Below are positions 6,363-9,736 of a stretch of DNA of 9,736 nucleotides, in pieces (positions within the stretch are counted from its first letter, which is position 1; each line of letters opens with the position of its first letter). The stretch is from Chloroflexi bacterium RBG_16_64_32 (lineage in GTDB: Bacteria > Chloroflexota > Dehalococcoidia > SM23-28-2 > RBG-16-64-32). The stretch lies in assembly GCA_001795235.1 (NCBI GenBank), contig MGNZ01000069.1:2072-11807 (forward strand), written 5' to 3'. The notes below the pieces were generated by a model. It was not told the DNA's origin. It ran no database searches and saw nothing but the letters and a program-made list of their open reading frames with translations. Position numbers and translations under genes: made by a program.

Positions 6363-6389
6363 TTTCGTTCTCCTGACCGTGCCTGGCCA

Positions 6390-7118
6390 TTAGCCGTGCA
6401 GGCCGCACTCCTTGTTCTCGGGGTTCTCCCACCACCATCGGCCCGCTCGGATGTCCTCGCCCGGCTTGACGGCGCGCGTACACGGAGCGCACCCGATGCT
6501 CGGGAACCCCTTGTCATGGAGAGCGTTGTAGGGGACGTTGTTGGCGCGGATGTACTCCCACACCTGGTCGTCGCTCCACGCGATGAGGGGGTTGACCTTG
6601 GCCATCCCGTTGCCCTCGTCCCACTCCAGAGCCGCCATCTCGGTGCGCGTGACCGACTGGGCGCTACGGAGGCCTGTCATCCAGGCCTTCTGTCCGGACA
6701 AGGCGCGGCGAAGCGGCTCCATCTTGCGGATGCCGCAGCACTCCTTCCGGTTCTCCAGGCTCTCCCTGAAGGAGTAGAACCCCTTCTCCTTCTCCAACTG
6801 CTCTACGGCCTCCCGATCAGGGAAGTAGCTGTGGATGGGAACGCCGGAGTGGACCCGTATTCGCTCCATGACGTCGTACGTCTCTTCGTGCAGACGGCCG
6901 GTGTCCAGAGTGAATATCCGGAGCTTCGGGGCCACCTTGGCGATGATATCGATGAGGACGACGTCCTCAGCCCCGAAGCTGCTGGCCATCGCGATCTCCG
7001 ACCCGAACGTTTCGCTGGCCCAGCGCACTATCTCCTCGGCCGGCCTGACCTTCAGCCGCTCGTTAATCTCCTGTATCTCCTCGGGGCTGTAGACTGCCGC
7101 CGTAACCTCACTGCTCAC
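6390..7118 (-). CDS. cysH: Adenylyl-sulfate (APS) reductase, thioredoxin-dependent, iron-sulfur type
   Basis: 242 residues; reduces APS to sulfite and AMP with thioredoxin as electron donor. The ATP-pyrophosphatase-like core has the phosphate loop SSFGAEDVVL (46-55) and FTLDTGRLHEETY (69-81). The four [4Fe-4S] cysteines CC (127-128, ECCGIRK) and C210-x2-C213 (GCAPC) are all present, which separates APS reductases from most PAPS reductases. The catalytic cysteine is C238 in the C-terminal KECGLH. The GTG at 7116-7118 is preceded by AAGGAGGT at 8 bases, one of the best ribosome sites in the window, so I prefer it over the in-frame GTG at 7190 upstream. It sits 81 bases downstream of the sulfite reductase gene and uses the APS made by the next gene. 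Confidence 0.95.
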   Translation of the reverse strand: MSSEVTAAVYSPEEIQEINERLKVRPAEEIVRWASETFGSEIAMASSFGAEDVVLIDIIAKVAPKLRIFTLDTGRLHEETYDVMERIRVHSGVPIHSYFPDREAVEQLEKEKGFYSFRESLENRKECCGIRKMEPLRRALSGQKAWMTGLRSAQSVTRTEMAALEWDEGNGMAKVNPLIAWSDDQVWEYIRANNVPYNALHDKGFPSIGCAPCTRAVKPGEDIRAGRWWWENPENKECGLHG

Positions 7119-7199
7119 CTGTCCGTACCTCCTTAAGAATATCGTTCTCTCGCTGACGGGAGTCCTCGGCGGGGATCCCGGATGGAGCACGGCGTGGAC

Positions 7200-9020
7200 C
7201 TATAGCGCGCACTCGCCCTCACCGCGAATGACCTGGAACAGCTCCTCCTTGCCCCAGTCCATGTACACATCAATGTTCTGACTGATGGGGCCCACCTTCT
7301 TTAGCTCCTGCAGAAGTGGGTCGAAGTACTTTGGCCCCACCCGGTCGACGTACTCCAGGAACCTCTCCCCTTCCCGACGCTCGCCCTGGTACGTGCGGAT
7401 GATCTTCGCCACGGCCTCGGGCATGCGCTTGGCGGGGACGCGCGTGACGCGGGTGCCGTACTTGCCTCCGCCGATGTAGTTGCCGCCGCCCAGAAAGACG
7501 TCGTAGCAGGGAATATCCGTCTGCCCGGCCTTGAAGGACGACCCCTGAAGGCCGATTCCGCCCAGCACGTGCTGGCCGCAGCCGTTGGGGCAAGCGCTGA
7601 CCTTGATCGGGATCTCCCGCACCAGCGGATCATCGATGCCCATCTCGAGGATAGCGTCGCGCAGGGCATATCCCACCCCCTGCGAGGAAGTGATGCCCAT
7701 CTTGCAGCTATCGGTGCCCGGGCACGCCACGACATCGGCGATCAGGCCGGCTTCGGCGGCGCCCAGGCTAAGCGCGGTGAGCTCGGCGTGCAGGGCGGGC
7801 AGCGCGTCTCCCCTCACCCAGCGCAGCACCAGGTTCTGATTCGGCTGAGTGCGGGCGGCGCCGCCGCTAAACCGGCGCATGACTTCGGCCAGCCCGCGGA
7901 ACTGCTCCGGCGAAAGGTTGCCCAGGGGCACAGTCACTGTGACCGCGACGTAGCCTTCCTGCCGCTGTGGACGCACGTTCGTCTCTCGCCAGCGCTCGAA
8001 CTCCGGCGCCGGCCGGTGTCCGTTGCGGGGCGGCTCTCCGGCCGTCGGCCCCTCCGGGGCCAGCTGTATGAGCGCCTCCATGTCAAGAGGCTCCTTGGCC
8101 CAGGGCTGCGCCAGCTCCTCCTCGACCTGACGGCGGAACTCGTCTAGCCCGATCTCCTTGATTAGGAACTTTACGCGCGCCTTGAGCATGTTCTTGCGCA
8201 GGAAGTTCGGCAAGCCGCCCTCCCTGTCGAACACCCTCAGCATCGCCTCCGCCGCGCGGATGTACTCCCCGTTCTCCACCGGCACGAAGTCGTATATTAC
8301 GTCCGCCAGACGGGGCATAGTGGAGAGACCACCGCCCACGCGGAGCTCGAAGCCCCGCACCTCGCGCCCGTTCTCCTGCTTCACCTTGGCGATCAAGCCC
8401 AGGTCATGGAAGGGCGTGCCGGCGCAGTCGCTGGCGCAGCTGGAGAACGCCGTCTTCCACTTTCGGGGCAGCCGCTGGCAGATCGGGTTACGCAGCATAT
8501 GGCGGGCGTAGGCGGCCAGGTAAGGTGTGGCGTCGAACACCTCGTCAGAACAGGTGCCGGCGTAAGGACAGCCGGTGACGTTGCGGACGGTGTTCCCACA
8601 CGCCTCGCGAGTGGTGACGCCCACGCTCGCCAGGAGGCGCATCACCTCCGGCACGTCGTCCAGATCAACGAAGTGGAACTGAAAATTCTCGCGCGTGGTG
8701 ATATGGCCGCGGCGGTAGCCGGAGTACTTCTCGGCGAAGACGGCAAAGGCGTCCATCTGATCGGCGGAGACGCCGCCGTAGGGGAGTTTCACGCGGATCA
8801 TCTGCGTGTTCTCTTGGCGCTGGCCGTATACGCCGTGCATCAGGCGGAAGGGGCGGAACTCGTCCATCAGCCCTTCCTCGTCGCCGCGGAAACGGCGTAC
8901 TTCCCGCTCAAGGTTCGTGTACTCGTCCTCCAGCGTCACGAGGACGTGCCCCGGCTGGAGATCATCCGGCACCGCGGGGTGAGCGCGATGGGGTTTGCCT
9001 GGCTTCTCTTTCACCTGCAT
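7200..9020 (-). CDS. sir: Siroheme/[4Fe-4S] sulfite reductase (nitrite/sulfite reductase family), ferredoxin type
   Basis: 606 residues, the length of one-subunit ferredoxin-dependent sulfite or nitrite reductases. Reduces sulfite to sulfide with six electrons. Two ferredoxin-like half-domains (about 60-130 and 355-420) precede the cofactor domains. Cluster ligands are C433-x5-C439 (ACPGTDSC) and C477-x3-C481 (ACPNGC), the latter cysteine bridging to siroheme. Substrate and heme contacts expected from the family are seen as R110 (TTREN), R146 (NTVRNVTGCPYAG) and the K187-W-K189 pair in LPRKWK. Motifs alone do not exclude nitrite as substrate, but the place before APS reductase and ATP sulfurylase makes sulfite far more likely. 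ATG at 9018-9020 has GGGTGG about 8 bases upstream and a consensus promoter 65 bases upstream; it heads the sulfate operon. Confidence 0.93.
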   Translation of the reverse strand: MQVKEKPGKPHRAHPAVPDDLQPGHVLVTLEDEYTNLEREVRRFRGDEEGLMDEFRPFRLMHGVYGQRQENTQMIRVKLPYGGVSADQMDAFAVFAEKYSGYRRGHITTRENFQFHFVDLDDVPEVMRLLASVGVTTREACGNTVRNVTGCPYAGTCSDEVFDATPYLAAYARHMLRNPICQRLPRKWKTAFSSCASDCAGTPFHDLGLIAKVKQENGREVRGFELRVGGGLSTMPRLADVIYDFVPVENGEYIRAAEAMLRVFDREGGLPNFLRKNMLKARVKFLIKEIGLDEFRRQVEEELAQPWAKEPLDMEALIQLAPEGPTAGEPPRNGHRPAPEFERWRETNVRPQRQEGYVAVTVTVPLGNLSPEQFRGLAEVMRRFSGGAARTQPNQNLVLRWVRGDALPALHAELTALSLGAAEAGLIADVVACPGTDSCKMGITSSQGVGYALRDAILEMGIDDPLVREIPIKVSACPNGCGQHVLGGIGLQGSSFKAGQTDIPCYDVFLGGGNYIGGGKYGTRVTRVPAKRMPEAVAKIIRTYQGERREGERFLEYVDRVGPKYFDPLLQELKKVGPISQNIDVYMDWGKEELFQVIRGEGECAL

Positions 9021-9084
9021 GGAAATACCACCCAGTCTAGCCTGCAGAAAAGCGAAGTCTACTTTCCCGACTCAGTAAGTCAAC

Positions 9085-9113
9085 ATCATACCCGACAGAC
9101 AGGGCGATGTCAA
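9085..9113 (-). promoter_or_regulatory. Consensus sigma-70-type promoter of the sulfate-assimilation operon
   Basis: On the minus strand TTGACA (9108-9113) is separated by exactly 17 bases from TATGAT (9085-9090). The -35 box is perfect and the -10 box has five of six consensus bases. The expected start near 9078 gives a leader of roughly 57 bases before the sulfite reductase ATG. GTCAAC occurs twice on the plus strand, at 9079-9084 and 9109-9114, 30 bases apart, flanking the -10 box and overlapping the -35 box, and may be a regulator site. Confidence 0.75.
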
Positions 9114-9139
9114 CCCATCTCCCACTCTGCACACAGCAA

Positions 9140-9163
9140 GCCCCCCGATTTGCACCGGGGGGC
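9140..9163 (-). terminator. Probable terminator hairpin after the small gene
   Basis: GCCCCCCG (9140-9147) and CGGGGGGC (9156-9163) form a perfect 8-bp GC stem with an 8-base loop, starting 22 bases after the stop of the small gene. The strand leaving the hairpin reads TTGCTGTGT, a poor U-run, so termination may be partial. It insulates the small gene from the sulfate promoter at 9085-9113. Confidence 0.5.
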
Positions 9164-9185
9164 CTGCGGGGTTCGTGCCTCTACG

Positions 9186-9419
9186 TTATGAAGCTCGGCC
9201 GTGCGTCAGCAGCCGCTCGCGCAACTCCTCCCTCAGTTGCAACGACAGAGGCGCGAAAACGGACCGCCGTCGCCTCAACAGCTGCGCTATCTCGATGAGA
9301 GGCCGGATCTCGTCCCGGGCTTCGGGGTACCGACCAGCTAACCTATCCAAGTCCGTCTCCCCGCGTTCCATCGCTTCGAGGCACTCCTCCAAGATGCGAG
9401 CCAGCATCAACTCCTCCAC
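9186..9419 (-). CDS. Small helical protein of unknown function
   Basis: About 77 residues, no signal peptide or membrane segment. It shows ILEECLEAMERGETDLDRLAGRYPEARDEIRPLIEIAQLLRR, a pattern I associate with the N-terminal parts of Chloroflexi and actinobacterial proteins of anti-sigma or DUF5667-like type, where a short helical repeat counts Leu/Tyr-Pro-Glu positions. Here nothing follows that pattern except a basic helical tail (LREELRERLLTHGRAS). I prefer the GTG at 9417-9419 because GAGGAGG lies 8 bases upstream; a GTG at 9468-9470 would add 17 Pro/Val-rich residues without a clear ribosome site. It stands alone between terminator-like and operator-like elements. Function not recognised. 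Confidence 0.6.
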   Translation of the reverse strand: MEELMLARILEECLEAMERGETDLDRLAGRYPEARDEIRPLIEIAQLLRRRRSVFAPLSLQLREELRERLLTHGRAS

Positions 9420-9476
9420 CGTCCTCACCTCCTCGACCCCTGGCGGGGTTGGCGGCACAGAAACTATCACATCTCA

Positions 9477-9518
9477 TACGTAATCATAATGTGATAACGA
9501 TGTCAATTTATCATTATG
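9477..9518 (-). promoter_or_regulatory. AT-rich promoter/operator candidate upstream of the small gene
   Basis: An AT-rich island in a GC-rich background. Plus-strand CATAAT-GT-GATAA (9485-9497) and TTATCATTATG (9508-9518) are complementary over 11 bases if the two-base GT insert is looped out; the 10-base spacer carries the minus-strand TTGACA (9501-9506). A weak -10 (TACGTA, 9477-9482) follows at 18 bases. A -35 box framed by an inverted repeat is the layout of a repressor-controlled promoter. The -10 is poor, so the promoter call is tentative. The rest of 9520-9682 holds no gene I can support. Confidence 0.45.
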
Positions 9519-9585
9519 CCGAAATTGTGGATAAAGGCGCCGCAAGTGTTGACAAGTTGTACATGGCGCCAGCTCTCACCGGCAA

Positions 9586-9624
9586 CCCTGGAAACGATGA
9601 AACCCGGGCGCGACCGCGCCAGGG
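9586..9624 (-). other. Structured segment downstream of the right-edge carrier gene
   Basis: GGCGC (9607-9611) and GCGCC (9616-9620) form a small hairpin with loop GACC, while CCCTGG (9586-9591) could instead pair with CCAGGG (9619-9624); the two pairings share bases and exclude each other. Lying 59 bases beyond the stop of the carrier gene, it could be a weak terminator or attenuator. No known riboswitch was recognised. Confidence 0.3.
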
Positions 9625-9682
9625 CCGAAGATCGCTTGTCGCGCTCTAGGTAATGGAACGCCGGCCAGCCGGAATCCGCCGA

Positions 9683-9736
9683 TCAGCCTCCGGCCACGGC
9701 GGGCACGATGCTGATCTCGTCCCCCGGATTCAGGGC
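9683..9736 (-). CDS. C-terminus of a MoaD/ThiS-type sulfur carrier protein, partial at right edge
   Basis: The last 17 codons before a TGA (9683-9685) read ALNPGDEISIVPAVAGG. The pattern Pro-Gly-Asp-Glu-x-x-x-x-Pro-x-x-x-Gly-Gly at the extreme C-terminus is the signature of molybdopterin synthase small subunit and related carriers. Unlike the carrier at 785-1063, the diglycine here is terminal and ready for activation without trimming. The rest of the gene is beyond the window, so MoaD, ThiS and CysO types cannot be told apart, although the wording is closest to MoaD. Confidence 0.85.
   Translation of the reverse strand, partial: ALNPGDEISIVPAVAGG

Noticed and set aside
6314..6517. N-terminal extension of ATP sulfurylase by 68 residues
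   Set aside because: It would overlap the 3' end of cysH and is Arg/Ala low-complexity; the GTG at 6313 gives the normal family length.
6165..7136. Plus-strand open frame of 323 codons opposite cysH and the start of sat
   Set aside because: Antisense shadow of two well-supported enzymes; no domain seen.
7119..7190. Upstream GTG start for APS reductase at 7190
   Set aside because: The GTG at 7118 has a near-perfect ribosome site; the extra 24 residues are not part of the family.
9580..9604. SAM-riboswitch-like words CGGCAACC and GATGAAACC close together on the plus strand
   Set aside because: They are in the wrong order for SAM-I, the rest of the core is absent, and there is no plus-strand gene downstream to control.

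Overview
This is a GC-rich bacterial stretch (I estimate a little over 60 % GC) in which every convincing gene lies on the minus strand, so transcription runs from the right edge to the left. The content is one theme: taking up and reducing sulfate, making cysteine, and moving sulfur on ubiquitin-like carrier proteins. The gene set and the small protein at 9186-9419 resemble Chloroflexota (Thermomicrobia or Dehalococcoidia type), but that assignment is a weak inference from style, not from a marker gene.

Right to left: the last 17 codons of a MoaD/ThiS-type sulfur carrier enter at the right edge (9683-9736). Then come a 212-base AT-rich gap with an operator-like inverted repeat, and a small unknown helical protein (9186-9419) followed by a terminator-like hairpin. 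A consensus promoter (TTGACA, 17 bases, TATGAT; 9085-9113) then drives a sulfate-assimilation operon: sulfite reductase (7200-9020), APS reductase (6390-7118), ATP sulfurylase (5132-6313) and a membrane protein of Na/Pi-cotransporter fold that is probably the sulfate porter (3976-5142). A 406-base gap with REP-like palindromes separates this from a second operon: an Rrf2-family regulator with three cysteines (3126-3569), cysteine synthase (2192-3115), a fusion of a ubiquitin-like carrier with its E1-like activating enzyme (1072-2163), a free carrier protein ending in Gly-Gly-Glu-Arg (785-1063), and a two-domain rhodanese (1-756, running off the left edge).

The genes form a plausible chain: sulfate import, activation to APS, reduction to sulfite and then sulfide, and capture on O-acetylserine (or a related acceptor) by cysteine synthase. 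The E1, carrier and rhodanese genes can make a protein thiocarboxylate as a sulfur donor for cysteine, molybdopterin or similar products. The Rrf2 protein next to cysK recalls CymR, which senses cysteine supply through CysK.

The most notable observation is in the rhodanese. Its reading frame meets a TGA (52-54) exactly where the family has its catalytic cysteine, and the frame continues with a clean match to the rhodanese active-site loop (QAGIRAAHG). Seventeen bases after the TGA is the GG-containing loop of a perfect 7-bp hairpin, the geometry of a bacterial SECIS element. The gene is therefore best read as a selenocysteine rhodanese rather than as a truncated one.
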